A stretch of 36,114 nucleotides of DNA from Theionarchaea archaeon (GCA_018992565.1 JACVGW010000001.1:1-36114); one strand, 5' to 3'; counted from the stretch's first letter, positions 7,351-16,037 are shown. Made by a program: numbers and translations. Notes: a model not told the origin generated them from the sequence alone.

Positions 7351-8429
7351 GAATTGGGATCACCTGTTACCCCACCTTTGGGGGGAGTGGAGTCTTGGCC
7401 TCAGAACTGGGCCGACAGCTTTCCAAGAAACATTCCGTGCACTTCATCTGCTATGCACAGCCTTTCCGCCTGGAAGGGACAGATATCCCTTTTCACAAAG
7501 TTGACGTTCTGGCATACCCTCTCTTCAAGTTCCCCCCGTACACACTGGCTCTGGCATCCAAGATGCTGGAGGTCGTTCAGGAGGAGGACCTGGACATTCT
7601 TCACGTTCATTATGCTGTTCCTCATTCAACATCTGCATACCTGGCCAAGAAGCTGCTCAAGGATTCTATCAAGGTGGTAACCACGCTGCATGGAACTGAT
7701 GTCCAGCTGGTAGGGCTAGATCCTTCATATTACAGTATAACGAAGTTTTCTATTGAGCAGGCGGATGGTGTCTCTGCAGTCTCAGAATCGCTGAAGAATT
7801 CCACCATGCAGAAATTCAACATTGAAAAGCATATGCGGGTCATATACAACTTTGTCGACCCTAACAGGTACTGGACAGAAGATCATGAAAAGAAGATAGT
7901 CACTCACATGTCCAATTTCAGGGAGGTTAAGAGGATTCCTGATGTCATTGATACCTTCTGCAAAATCTCTGCTCTGATACCGGCAGAATTGTATCTGGTG
8001 GGAGATGGTCCTGAAATACCTTTGGCTGAAGAAATGGTCAAAAAATGCAAAATACAGGACAGGACAACGTTTTTTGGAAATATACGCTCCATAGAGGAAA
8101 TACTTGCCAGGACAGATGTATTCCTTTTGCCCAGCGGACAGGAAAGCTTTGGGCTTGCAGCCCTGGAAGCTATGGCTTCTTCAGCAGCGGTCATAGCCAC
8201 CAATGTGGGAGGACTTCCTGAAGTCATTGATCACGAAGAAACAGGGTTCTTGTGCGCACTGGGAGACACGCAGACCATGGCAGAATACGCAGTGGAGCTG
8301 CTTCGTGATGAAAGCTATAGAAAGGAAATCGGCAGGAAAGCCAGGAAAAAGGTTGAAGAGCGGTTCACTCCTGGAGTTATTGTACCTCAGTATGAAGCGT
8401 TCTATGAATCAGTGCTAACCGAGTCATAG
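7347..8429 (+). CDS. bshA: BshA-type N-acetyl-alpha-D-glucosaminyl L-malate synthase (GT4 glycosyltransferase)
   Basis: A 360-residue GT-B retaining glycosyltransferase. It opens with MRIGITCYPTFGGSGV, matching the BshA start, and has PPYTLALASKM (63-73), ILHVHYAVPH, TTLHGTDV (112-119), MSNFREVKR (188-196) and LVGDGPE. The E-x7-E motif is ESFGLAALE (266-274). BshA transfers GlcNAc from UDP-GlcNAc to L-malate, the first step of bacillithiol synthesis. Similarity runs over the whole length and is closer to BshA than to generic GT4 enzymes. The ATG overlaps the bshB stop by 4 nt, so it is translationally coupled. It is the last gene of the operon and faces tfb. Confidence 0.92.
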   Translation: MRIGITCYPTFGGSGVLASELGRQLSKKHSVHFICYAQPFRLEGTDIPFHKVDVLAYPLFKFPPYTLALASKMLEVVQEEDLDILHVHYAVPHSTSAYLAKKLLKDSIKVVTTLHGTDVQLVGLDPSYYSITKFSIEQADGVSAVSESLKNSTMQKFNIEKHMRVIYNFVDPNRYWTEDHEKKIVTHMSNFREVKRIPDVIDTFCKISALIPAELYLVGDGPEIPLAEEMVKKCKIQDRTTFFGNIRSIEEILARTDVFLLPSGQESFGLAALEAMASSAAVIATNVGGLPEVIDHEETGFLCALGDTQTMAEYAVELLRDESYRKEIGRKARKKVEERFTPGVIVPQYEAFYESVLTES

Positions 8430-8506
8430 TATGCACTGCTGCGTGGATACTGAATAGAGAATCACGACGCCAGCACGAGGTAACAGCTTTACTGCAAGAA
8501 TAAGAC

Positions 8507-8521
8507 AAAAAAAGGAAAAGG
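8507..8521 (-). terminator. T-rich terminator after tfb
   Basis: On the minus strand the sequence just after the tfb stop is CTTTTCCTTTTTTT, an archaeal oligo-T terminator. No convincing terminator for bshA is visible in the 93-nt convergent gap. Confidence 0.45.
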
Positions 8522-8522
8522 A

Positions 8523-9434
8523 TTATATTTCTACTTGCAGCCCCAGCTCATCCTGGAGCTCCTTGTATCTATTGCGGATGGTGACCTCAGTGACATTGGC
8601 CACATCTGAGACTTCCCGCTGTGTTTTTCTCTCGTCCTCCAAGATAGAAGCGATGTAGAGTGAAGCCGCCGCGATGCCTTTTGGACTCCTGCCAGAGAGA
8701 AGCTCTCTGTCAATTGCCTCCTTCAGGATTTCCGTGGCTTTCCTCTGAACTGCAGGGGATACACCCAGCTGAGAGGCAAACCGAGGCAGGTAATCCATGG
8801 GATTTGTGGGAGGGAGGTTAAAGCCCAATTCCCGCATAATATAGCGGTAATCCTTGGCAATCTCCTTTTTTTCCACTCTGGCATGCTCACTTATCTCATC
8901 CAGAGTCCGTGGCACCCTGCACTGACGACATGCAGCATAGAGGCAGGCAGATGCCATCCCTTCTATGGATCTCCCTCTGATCAAGTCTTCTTCCAGACAC
9001 CGCCTGTACAGCACTGCTGCTGCTTCCCGAATATTCTTGGGTAATTTCAGATGAGAGGACAGGCGCACGATCTCAGTCAAAGCAAAAGCTAGGTTGCGAG
9101 CAGCGGAAGAGGAAACCTTCATCCTGCTCTGCCATTTGCGCATCCTGTAAACCTGCGCCCTGCGCCTTGGAGAAAGATCTCTGCCATGAACATCCTTATT
9201 TCTCCAATCGATCTCTGTGGAAAGGCCCTTGTCATGGATCATATATGTCATGGGCGCACCAGTGCGCTCCCTTTCGTCTCTCTGTTCAGAGTCAAAAGCT
9301 CTCCACTCTGGACCCATATCGAGTATTCCTTCCTCGATCACCAACCCACAGTTGCTACACACTATCTCTGCCCTATCATAGTCCTGAACAAGGCCTTTGC
9401 TCTTGCATTCAGGACATATCTTGTCACGTAACAT
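8523..9434 (-). CDS. tfb: Transcription initiation factor IIB (TFB)
   Basis: A 303-residue TFB of normal length. The N-terminal zinc ribbon uses C7-x2-C10 and C26-x2-C29. The B-reader/linker follows ([19 protein letters not shown], then RTGAPMT). Two cyclin-like repeats follow at ~100-200 and ~205-300, and the C-terminal helix-turn-helix ([20 protein letters not shown]) reads the BRE element beside the TATA box. It recruits RNA polymerase to TBP-bound promoters. The gene is monocistronic. An SD-like AGGTGA sits about 4 nt before the ATG, unlike most neighbours, which fits a leadered transcript; the best TATA element is about 120 nt upstream. Whether the genome has further TFB paralogues cannot be seen. 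Confidence 0.96.
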   Translation of the reverse strand: MLRDKICPECKSKGLVQDYDRAEIVCSNCGLVIEEGILDMGPEWRAFDSEQRDERERTGAPMTYMIHDKGLSTEIDWRNKDVHGRDLSPRRRAQVYRMRKWQSRMKVSSSAARNLAFALTEIVRLSSHLKLPKNIREAAAVLYRRCLEEDLIRGRSIEGMASACLYAACRQCRVPRTLDEISEHARVEKKEIAKDYRYIMRELGFNLPPTNPMDYLPRFASQLGVSPAVQRKATEILKEAIDRELLSGRSPKGIAAASLYIASILEDERKTQREVSDVANVTEVTIRNRYKELQDELGLQVEI

Positions 9435-9550
9435 AACGTCACCTAATAATATGGGTTAATCTGATTGTCAATGTACCCTACTTATTAGAATTCAATGTGT
9501 CCCGGGAACCCATTCCACTTCTCATGTTCCATATCTTCTTATAGCAGAAC

Positions 9551-9560
9551 CTATATAAAG
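9551..9560 (-). promoter_or_regulatory. Strong BRE/TATA element, probably for tfb
   Basis: Minus-strand CCGAAAGCTTTATATAGG contains a BRE-like purine block followed by a perfect TTTATATA. It predicts transcription from about 9527, leaving a leader of about 92 nt for tfb. A weaker TATA-like stretch at 9482-9490 would give a short leader. The sequence also reads as TATA on the plus strand, but no convincing plus-strand gene follows. Confidence 0.45.
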
Positions 9561-9658
9561 CTTTCGGTTGCCATAGCTATCAATGGAACAGAAATGGAGT
9601 GTATATCCCTTTTTATCTCACATCATTTCTTTTCTGGTACTCTTTAGGAAAAGACGCC

Positions 9659-10972
9659 TCAAATATTGTCTTTCAGAAGCTTCTTCATCAACTCTAACTT
9701 CTTTTCTCTGGCAAATCGCAGTTTATTCTTCTTCTTTAGCTCAACCTGTCGTGTAAGAAGCATCGTATCAGGCTCCAGGTTCTCATCCACCATAACATGA
9801 GATCCCACAATAGAATTAGGACCAATCCTCATGCCCGGCATGATGGAGGCGTTGATACCTGTCTTGCAGTTCTCTCCCATAATACACCCGAACTTGTCCA
9901 TTCCTGTCTCCACAGACTGTGAATTGATTTTCACCTTCACTGGTTGTTCATCAAAGCGGAAGTTGGCAGTGACTGTCCCCGATCCAAAAGAACATCCATC
10001 CAGTATGATAGAATCTCCCACATAATTGGTGTGAAACCAGCAATCAGCTCCAATGTAACAATTCTTTACCTCTGTAGAGAAGCCAACCACTGTTCGTGCT
10101 CCGATATGCGAGTAGTCTCTCACCAGAGAATTGTTGCCAATAATGCATCCAGGCCCCAAATAGGCAGGTCCATGAACAGTGGCATACTCAAAGACTCGGA
10201 CGTCCTCTTCAATTATGACCTTCCCTTTTATGGTGGCTTTTTCAGAAATCTCCGCAGTTTCTGCAACCCAGGGCTGTGCCCGGTCCATAAAGTAGCGCGT
10301 AGCTTCAAAGATGTGCCAGGGATACTTGACAGCAGTCCAGAATCCATCGTACATCACGGGCGAAAACGTGAACCCTTCCTTTATCATGGAAGTGAGTGCC
10401 TTCTCATATACGTCATCATGGGCACTTTCTGTCTTTTCCAGGAATGCAAGCAGCGTATCTGCATCCCTGTGGTAGTGTACAACCAGGTTCACCAGATCAG
10501 AGGGCTCATTCCCCTCTCCAGGTTTTTCCACAATGCCCTTGACTCTGCCCTCATCAAGTATCAAATACCCGCCTGGGAAGTATTTCTGCACTTTGTATCC
10601 CAGGATGCAAGCGTCGCTTTCACTTTCCCGCGCAGCGAACATATTGCGGTATGCAGAAGAATCAAACAGGTCATTGGGGTTGACAACAAGAATTTCATTC
10701 CCTGAGATGACATCTTTTGCAGAAAGGAGAGCATCTGCCATTCCAAGAGGATGTTTTTGCACCACGTAGTCATGGGAGTCTCCAGCAACTTCTTTAATAT
10801 CTGAAATATTCTCAGGGTTAGACACAATGACAATATCATCCACTCCTGATTCCTGAGCCAAGTCAATCTGATGCAGAATGAGTTCTTTGCCCAGGAACTT
10901 GAGCAGACACTTTTCTTTCACAATGGGAAACATCCGTTTCCCTACACCACCTGCAAGGAAGACGAGCTTCAT
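9659..10972 (-). CDS. Sugar-1-phosphate nucleotidyltransferase with left-handed beta-helix domain (GlmU-like)
   Basis: 437 residues: an N-terminal nucleotidyltransferase fold (~1-225) and a C-terminal left-handed beta-helix made of hexapeptide repeats (~240-400, for example IGNNSLVRDYSHIGARTVVG). The nucleotide-binding signature AGGVGKRMFPIVKEKCLLKF is an altered form of the usual GxGTRxxPxT...PKxLL: the last proline-lysine pair is changed. Archaeal relatives make UDP-GlcNAc, UDP-glucose or other NDP-sugars, often with an acetyltransferase activity in the helix. The start overlaps the mutase stop by 4 nt (ATGA), so mutase and nucleotidyltransferase probably act in sequence. UDP-GlcNAc is a plausible product because BshA nearby needs it, but the substrate is not proven by sequence. 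Confidence 0.85.
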   Translation of the reverse strand: MKLVFLAGGVGKRMFPIVKEKCLLKFLGKELILHQIDLAQESGVDDIVIVSNPENISDIKEVAGDSHDYVVQKHPLGMADALLSAKDVISGNEILVVNPNDLFDSSAYRNMFAARESESDACILGYKVQKYFPGGYLILDEGRVKGIVEKPGEGNEPSDLVNLVVHYHRDADTLLAFLEKTESAHDDVYEKALTSMIKEGFTFSPVMYDGFWTAVKYPWHIFEATRYFMDRAQPWVAETAEISEKATIKGKVIIEEDVRVFEYATVHGPAYLGPGCIIGNNSLVRDYSHIGARTVVGFSTEVKNCYIGADCWFHTNYVGDSIILDGCSFGSGTVTANFRFDEQPVKVKINSQSVETGMDKFGCIMGENCKTGINASIMPGMRIGPNSIVGSHVMVDENLEPDTMLLTRQVELKKKNKLRFAREKKLELMKKLLKDNI

Positions 10973-12324
10973 GGATCCACCTTCTCGAGAGCTTTTTCTA
11001 CCATTTGGTTTCCTTCATTCAAAAAGGTTTCCATGGCAGATAGAGATTCGGACTCACAGAGCACTCGTATCACAGGTTCTGTTCCGCTGGGCCTGATGAG
11101 GAGCCAGGAATCATCAAATTCGATGCGAATCCCATCCAACATGTTAACATCGGAGGGAGAAAGCTCGGAGAGAGAAGACTGTACCCTTTTCATGACGCGC
11201 TCTTTCTCGTGGTTGGGGCAGCGGACGCTGGATTTGGCGAAATGCATCGTGGGCAGCGAGGCAATGAACTGTCGAATCTGAGAAGGATGATCAATATTAC
11301 TGAGCAAGAAAAGAGCAGCATACAGAGAATCAGGATGCATACCTATCTCAGGCAAGATATAAACACCGACCTGCTCTACTCCGATGCAGGCATTTTTCTC
11401 CTTCAAGAGCTGCGCAACATGGACATCTCCTACCTTTCCCCGTTCAACTGTCCCCCCTGCTTTTCCTGCGGCACAATCCAGAAGTCGCCCTGTCTCCACT
11501 GTGGTGGCCACCACCTTTCTGGAGGATTCCTTCACAACCAAATAGGAAATATAAGCTATCATCTCATTATATCCAAGAAATCCCTGATTATCACAGAATA
11601 CGACCCTGTCAGCATCTCCATCGAAACATACAGCCAGATCTCCCCCTTCATCTCTGAGGTATTGTATGGTTTCCTTCAGGGTGTCTTCCCTGGGCTCTGA
11701 AGGTCGGGTGGGAAACCTCCCATCAGGAATATCATTTACAGGCAGCACAGAGATCCCCATCTTCTCGAATAACTGCGAAGCGATGTGGGAAGCAGCCCCA
11801 TTTCCTGGATCAACTACCACCTTCAGCGAAGTATCTACTGAGATTCTACCTCTGACTGCTTCAAAATAATGAGTATGGGCATTTTCATGTTTTTTCACAT
11901 GCCCCAGACTGCTCCAGGGGACTGTCCTGAATGCTTCATCAAAATAAATCCTTTCAACTAGCTGTTCCTGCTCAACAGAATACCCAATCGTTGAAGGATT
12001 CCAGAGTTTGACCCCATTGAACTCAGGGGGGTTGTGAGAAGCAGTGATCATCATGCCAGAATCCATTTTCAGTTCTCTTGTCAGGTAAGCCAGACAAGGT
12101 GTTGGTAATATCCCCAGATCTACCACATTCACGCCTGTTGAGAGAACTCCAGCAGTCAAGCTGCTCTTGATCATGTCCCTCGACAGCCGGGGATCGCTTG
12201 CTACACACACCTGAGAACCTACAGGGATTGTTGTACCCACAGCTTTCCCAAGATTCAACATACTCTCACTGGTGATCTCTTCATTGATCACTCCCCTCAC
12301 TCCGCTGGTGCCAAATAGCCTCAT
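10969..12324 (-). CDS. Phosphohexomutase (phosphoglucosamine/phosphomannomutase family)
   Basis: 451 residues, standard for alpha-D-phosphohexomutases. The active-site phosphoserine lies in TASHNPPEFNG, the metal-binding loop is DGDADR, and the C-terminal phosphate-binding loop is RPSGTEPVIRV. The enzyme interconverts hexose 6- and 1-phosphates. The sugar-recognition loop, normally GEESGG or GEENGG, reads GVEQVGVYILPEIG here: the glutamate is kept but the following Ser/Asn is Val. This may shift sugar preference, so GlmM is not asserted. It follows gyrA after an 8-nt gap with GGTGG just before the ATG, and overlaps the nucleotidyltransferase by 4 nt. The pairing suggests synthesis of an NDP-hexosamine or NDP-hexose. 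Confidence 0.88.
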   Translation of the reverse strand: MRLFGTSGVRGVINEEITSESMLNLGKAVGTTIPVGSQVCVASDPRLSRDMIKSSLTAGVLSTGVNVVDLGILPTPCLAYLTRELKMDSGMMITASHNPPEFNGVKLWNPSTIGYSVEQEQLVERIYFDEAFRTVPWSSLGHVKKHENAHTHYFEAVRGRISVDTSLKVVVDPGNGAASHIASQLFEKMGISVLPVNDIPDGRFPTRPSEPREDTLKETIQYLRDEGGDLAVCFDGDADRVVFCDNQGFLGYNEMIAYISYLVVKESSRKVVATTVETGRLLDCAAGKAGGTVERGKVGDVHVAQLLKEKNACIGVEQVGVYILPEIGMHPDSLYAALFLLSNIDHPSQIRQFIASLPTMHFAKSSVRCPNHEKERVMKRVQSSLSELSPSDVNMLDGIRIEFDDSWLLIRPSGTEPVIRVLCESESLSAMETFLNEGNQMVEKALEKVDP

Positions 12325-12332
12325 GATACCAC

Positions 12333-14741
12333 CTAATCTTCTTCTTTTTTCACCACAGTGACAGCACTGACCAGATCATTATTCTCCAGAGTCATGGCGA
12401 TAACACCCTGGGTGGCCCTTCCCATCACTCGCATCCCTTTTGCAGGAATGCGGATGAGTTTTCCCTGCTGGGAGATGATCATGACTCCGTCTTCACTGAT
12501 GACAGCCCTCATGCCGGCAATACTACCGGTTCGTGGGGTAACCTTCATACACACGACACCTTTCCCTCCCCTATGCTGTACTGAATACTCAGAGAATTCC
12601 GTTCTCTTGGCATATCCCTTCTCTGTCACGGTCAGCACGCTGCCTTCCTGCGGTATGGTGACCATTCCCACCACAGCGTCCCCATGCTTCAATGTGATCC
12701 CTCGTACTCCCTGTGTATTCCGCCCCATGGGGCGCACATCTTTTTCATGGAACCTGATTGCCTTTCCTTTCCGGGTGGCAATGAACACCTCCTGCGTTCC
12801 ATCAGTACGAATAACAGTGATCAACTCATCATCCCTGAGCTGGATGGCAATGATCCCACTGGGACGAGGGTTGCCAAATTCGCTGAGAGCAACCTTCTTT
12901 ATCATACCTTCTCTGGTTACCATCAGCAGATATTCATCTTCAGGAAAGTCATCCACGGAAATGGCAGCAGTCACTTTCTCGTCTGAAATCTTCAGCAAGT
13001 TGATCAGTGGTTTTCCTCTGGCTGTACGTGAAGATGTGGGAACCTGGTACGCTTTCAACCAATAGATCTTTCCTCTGTCAGTGAAGAACAAAACATAATC
13101 ATGAGTGGAAGCTATGAACAGGTGGTCCACAAAGTCCTCTTCCTTTGTGTCAATGCCAATGACACCTTTGCCTCCTCGACGCTGCCGGCGATACTCATCG
13201 ATAGCAGTCCTCTTAATGTATCCATCGCGGGTAATGGTGATTACTACATCTTCTTCAGAAATCAGATCCTCCATGGTAAGAACGGCCCTTTCCTCCACAA
13301 GCTCTGATCTCCTCTCATCTCCGTAGTTCTCTTTGAGCTCCAGCAATTCCCCTTTAATAATTTCCAGTATCTCCGCACGACTGGCAAGGATGCTTTCCAG
13401 TCTGTGTATCTCGCTCAGCGTATCTTCAAGATCCCGGCGTAGGTTCTCACGTTCCAGCCCCACCAATCGCTGCAATCGCATATCCAGTATGGCTTTTGCC
13501 TGCTTTTCGCTGAGGTCGAATCGAGATTGAAGTGCTTCTCTGGCTTCCTCCACCTTTTCTGACTGCCGTATGATCGTAATGACTTCATCAATATTGTCCA
13601 GGGCAATAAGCAGCCCCTCCAGGATGTGAGCTTTTTCCCTGGCCTTCTTCAGATCAAATTCAGTTCTCTTTGTGATGACCTGCACTCGATATTCAATATA
13701 GTGGGTCAACATCTCCTTCAGTGAGAGGACTCTTGGTTCTCCTTCCACCAGGGCAAGCATGATGATGCCAAACGTGGTCTGTAGCTGGGTATGTTTGAAC
13801 AATTGGTTCAGGACGATTTCAGGTGCATAATCTCTGTGCACTTCAATGATGATGCGCATTCCCTCACGGTCAGATTCATCCCTCAGATCTGCTATCCCTT
13901 CAATTTTCTTTCCTCTCACCAGAACAGCAATGTCTTCTATGAGTTTTGACTTATTAACCTGGTAGGGGATTTCGGTAATGACTATTCGATTGACCCCATT
14001 CTTCTCAGAAATGTCAGTTCTGGCCCGCAGAGTCAGTTTCCCTTTTCCACTGCGGTACGCTTTCTCAATGCCGTATCTCCCATAGATCAATCCCCCTGTG
14101 GGAAAATCTGGTGCCTTTACTACCTTCATTAACCGAGTTATTGATACATCAGGGTTGTCCACCATCATAATCAACGCATCAACCACTTCACTCAAATTGT
14201 GAGGAGGAATGTTCGTTGCCATTCCTACCGCAATTCCTGAACTTCCATTTACCAGCAAGTTTGGAAGTTTCCCAGGAAGCACAAGAGGTTCTGTAAGGCT
14301 ATCATCAAAATTGGGCACAAACTCCACAGTCTCCTTATCAATATCTGCCAAAAGCTCTTGAGCTATGGGTGCCATCTTGACTTCAGTGTAGCGCATGGCC
14401 GCAGCAGAATCACCATCTACACTGCCGAAGTTGCCCTGCCCGAAAACAAGAGGATATCGCAGGCTGAAATTCTGGACCATTCGGACTAGTGAATCGTAGA
14501 CAGCCGCCTCTCCATGGGGGTGGTACTTACCCAGGACTTCTCCCACAACGCGTGCAGATTTCCGAGTAGGCTTGTCTGCAGTAAGGCCCATCCGTTCCAT
14601 TGCATACAAAATCCGCCGGTGAACTGGCTTCAGTCCATCCCTGACATCAGGAAGTGCACGACCCACAATAATAGACATAGCATAATCAATGTACGACTCC
14701 TTCATCTCTCGTTCTAAGGTCGTTTCAATAACATTGGGCAT
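12333..14741 (-). CDS. gyrA: DNA gyrase subunit A
   Basis: 802 residues with all GyrA landmarks. The winged-helix/tower region starts ALPDVRDGLKPVHRRILYAM, the catalytic tyrosine is Y118 in AAMRYTE, and the GyrA box QRRGGKG is at 520-526, which separates gyrase from topoisomerase IV. A C-terminal beta-pinwheel of repeated blades follows. With GyrB (not in the window) it introduces negative supercoils. In the quinolone-binding helix (HPHGEAAVYD) the usual Ser is Ala79 while Asp83 is kept. Archaeal gyrases derive from a bacterial transfer. The gene is first in an operon with the mutase and nucleotidyltransferase. The ATG is 26 nt from a TATA box (leaderless) and lies inside a 16-bp perfect palindrome. 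Confidence 0.97.
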   Translation of the reverse strand: MPNVIETTLEREMKESYIDYAMSIIVGRALPDVRDGLKPVHRRILYAMERMGLTADKPTRKSARVVGEVLGKYHPHGEAAVYDSLVRMVQNFSLRYPLVFGQGNFGSVDGDSAAAMRYTEVKMAPIAQELLADIDKETVEFVPNFDDSLTEPLVLPGKLPNLLVNGSSGIAVGMATNIPPHNLSEVVDALIMMVDNPDVSITRLMKVVKAPDFPTGGLIYGRYGIEKAYRSGKGKLTLRARTDISEKNGVNRIVITEIPYQVNKSKLIEDIAVLVRGKKIEGIADLRDESDREGMRIIIEVHRDYAPEIVLNQLFKHTQLQTTFGIIMLALVEGEPRVLSLKEMLTHYIEYRVQVITKRTEFDLKKAREKAHILEGLLIALDNIDEVITIIRQSEKVEEAREALQSRFDLSEKQAKAILDMRLQRLVGLERENLRRDLEDTLSEIHRLESILASRAEILEIIKGELLELKENYGDERRSELVEERAVLTMEDLISEEDVVITITRDGYIKRTAIDEYRRQRRGGKGVIGIDTKEEDFVDHLFIASTHDYVLFFTDRGKIYWLKAYQVPTSSRTARGKPLINLLKISDEKVTAAISVDDFPEDEYLLMVTREGMIKKVALSEFGNPRPSGIIAIQLRDDELITVIRTDGTQEVFIATRKGKAIRFHEKDVRPMGRNTQGVRGITLKHGDAVVGMVTIPQEGSVLTVTEKGYAKRTEFSEYSVQHRGGKGVVCMKVTPRTGSIAGMRAVISEDGVMIISQQGKLIRIPAKGMRVMGRATQGVIAMTLENNDLVSAVTVVKKEED

Positions 14742-14753
14742 GAAATTTCATGC
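14738..14753. promoter_or_regulatory. 16-bp perfect palindrome over the gyrA start (possible operator)
   Basis: GCATGAAATTTCATGC is a perfect 16-bp palindrome covering the gyrA start codon and the predicted transcription start, immediately downstream of the TATA box. Its position is ideal for a repressor that blocks initiation. The same site has ATG codons on both strands. Confidence 0.45.
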
Positions 14754-14762
14754 TTTTGTTAC

Positions 14763-14772
14763 CATTTAAAGC
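14763..14772 (-). promoter_or_regulatory. TATA box for gyrA operon
   Basis: Minus-strand GCTTTAAATG is centred about 26 nt before the gyrA ATG at 14741. No SD is present, which fits a leaderless mRNA. Confidence 0.55.
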
Positions 14773-14928
14773 TTTTCAGAATGCAGGCAGAACTTCCACT
14801 GGCAACACAGGTGGCAATACACCACACTCCTCGTTGATAGTAATACACATCCAACAAGGTGAGAACGTCACCTTCAAGATGCACTATAGTCAGATTCTAT
14901 GTAAAAGAGAAGGGGTACACCCCTTCCA

Positions 14929-15174
14929 TCATGGAAATCCTGCACCTATCAATCGATCATCTCTGTCCTTGAGTTTTCGATACTCTTTCCACTGGGATTC
15001 CGTTATGATATAGAGCTCCCTCTTATCATAAGTGGGCTTGATTATCTTTATCAGGCCTTTGTTGACGTACTCCGCCACGATGTATTCCTTTGCTTGTTCC
15101 AGATACTTCACTTCGCCTCTCAAAACGCAGGCGAAGTTGAATAGTTCTGAAAGATATTCTTTCTGGTCTTCCAT
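14929..15174 (-). CDS. Small conserved-looking hypothetical protein (81 aa)
   Basis: An 81-residue charged, soluble protein I do not recognise. It has an acidic N-terminal helix (MEDQKEYLSELFNFACVLRG) and a mixed, lysine-rich middle that could form a small helix plus beta-hairpin wing (GLIKIIKPTYDKRELYIITE). No cysteine cluster or membrane segment is present. Support for its reality: GGGGTGAA about 7 nt before the ATG, and a minus-strand TATA box (TTTATAA, 15236-15244) about 65 nt upstream, giving a leader of about 40 nt. It lies alone between gyrA and the HAD gene, transcribed in the same direction. A small winged-helix fold is conceivable but unproven. Confidence 0.55.
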   Translation of the reverse strand: MEDQKEYLSELFNFACVLRGEVKYLEQAKEYIVAEYVNKGLIKIIKPTYDKRELYIITESQWKEYRKLKDRDDRLIGAGFP

Positions 15175-15235
15175 CTTACTTCACCCCATTGTTCCAATGA
15201 AGCGGAATTGGGACATCCTTCATAATTTGTTAATG

Positions 15236-15244
15236 CTTATAAAT
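15236..15244 (-). promoter_or_regulatory. TATA box for the 81-aa gene
   Basis: Minus-strand CATTTATAAGC predicts a start near 15214 and a leader of about 40 nt that carries a GGTGA SD before the ATG at 15174. Confidence 0.45.
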
Positions 15245-15347
15245 GTTGCGTTATATCTCCCAAAAAGCGCACAGTATGTATAAGAAAGGACATCAATCAT
15301 GTCAAGGAGTAGAAAATAGCAGAGGATGAGTAAACAAACATTCAAAT

Positions 15348-16037
15348 CTAGGGCTCCAATTGAGAAGCGAGCAGAGCTCCAATAAATGAATGAGCTTCCT
15401 CAAGTGAGGACACCTGGGGGTCCCACTGGCCATACTCTCCCTCTACAAGCAGGGTAGGAAGTCCCAGAACTTGCGCTCCTTCCAGATCTACCTGAGGTTT
15501 ATCTCCCACCATGAGGACTTCCTCGGGTTGAAGGTTAAGTTTTTCCAGTATGAGGCAGTATGGCTGAGGAAAGGGCTTGCATTGTTCTGTGTCCTCTCCT
15601 GCGATTACTATCAGATCAAAATAGCGGAGCAAAGGAAGAGAACTGATTCTCCTTCTCTTTGAATGGCTTTCGCCATCATAATCAGTGAGCAGTGCCAGCC
15701 GCACACTTGGGCTTAGAGAAGCGAGCAGAGATTCTGCATGCGGCTTTATACAGGTAGTGGAGGTGACTGAGTCCCAGTACAGGTCAGTCAAGCGCTGCTT
15801 CTGCGACAGTTCGAGATCAACACCGAATTCTTCCCACCACCTGTTGCGGTCATAAACGCCCTCGATGTTGAACCTGTAGTGAATTTCTTCCATCCTTCGA
15901 ACAGCTTCTACATATCCAGCACCATATGCCACCAGCTCTTCGCAGACTCTTTTCTTGGCCAATGCAAGATCACAGTCAGTGAGAGTCCCATCCAGATCAA
16001 AAATCACTGCCCTGAGCATATGTTCACAAAAGGTCAC
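15348..16037 (-). CDS. HAD-superfamily hydrolase (phosphatase)
   Basis: Up to 229 residues. The four HAD motifs are present: FDLDGTLTD (nucleophile Asp and acid/base Asp), LLTDYDGE, the lysine in EQCKPFPQPY, and MVGDKPQVDLEGA. A helical cap lies between motifs I and II, typical of phosphoglycolate phosphatase-like and related small-molecule phosphatases; the substrate is not identifiable. The longest frame starts at a GTG (16037) that overlaps the previous stop by 4 nt. The ATG at 16019, giving MLRAVIFDLDGTL, is an equally good start and agrees with family N-termini. Neither has a strong SD. It is the last gene of a three-gene operon with the zinc-ribbon and winged-helix proteins. Confidence 0.88.
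   Translation of the reverse strand: MTFCEHMLRAVIFDLDGTLTDCDLALAKKRVCEELVAYGAGYVEAVRRMEEIHYRFNIEGVYDRNRWWEEFGVDLELSQKQRLTDLYWDSVTSTTCIKPHAESLLASLSPSVRLALLTDYDGESHSKRRRISSLPLLRYFDLIVIAGEDTEQCKPFPQPYCLILEKLNLQPEEVLMVGDKPQVDLEGAQVLGLPTLLVEGEYGQWDPQVSSLEEAHSFIGALLASQLEP

Noticed and set aside
9583-9759. Plus-strand 58-codon ORF behind TATATAAAG
   Set aside because: Antisense to the nucleotidyltransferase 3' end, spacing slightly long, and the box fits the minus-strand consensus better.
9944-10705. 253-codon plus-strand frame antisense to the nucleotidyltransferase
   Set aside because: Shadow of a gene with clear domain motifs; no promoter or SD of its own.
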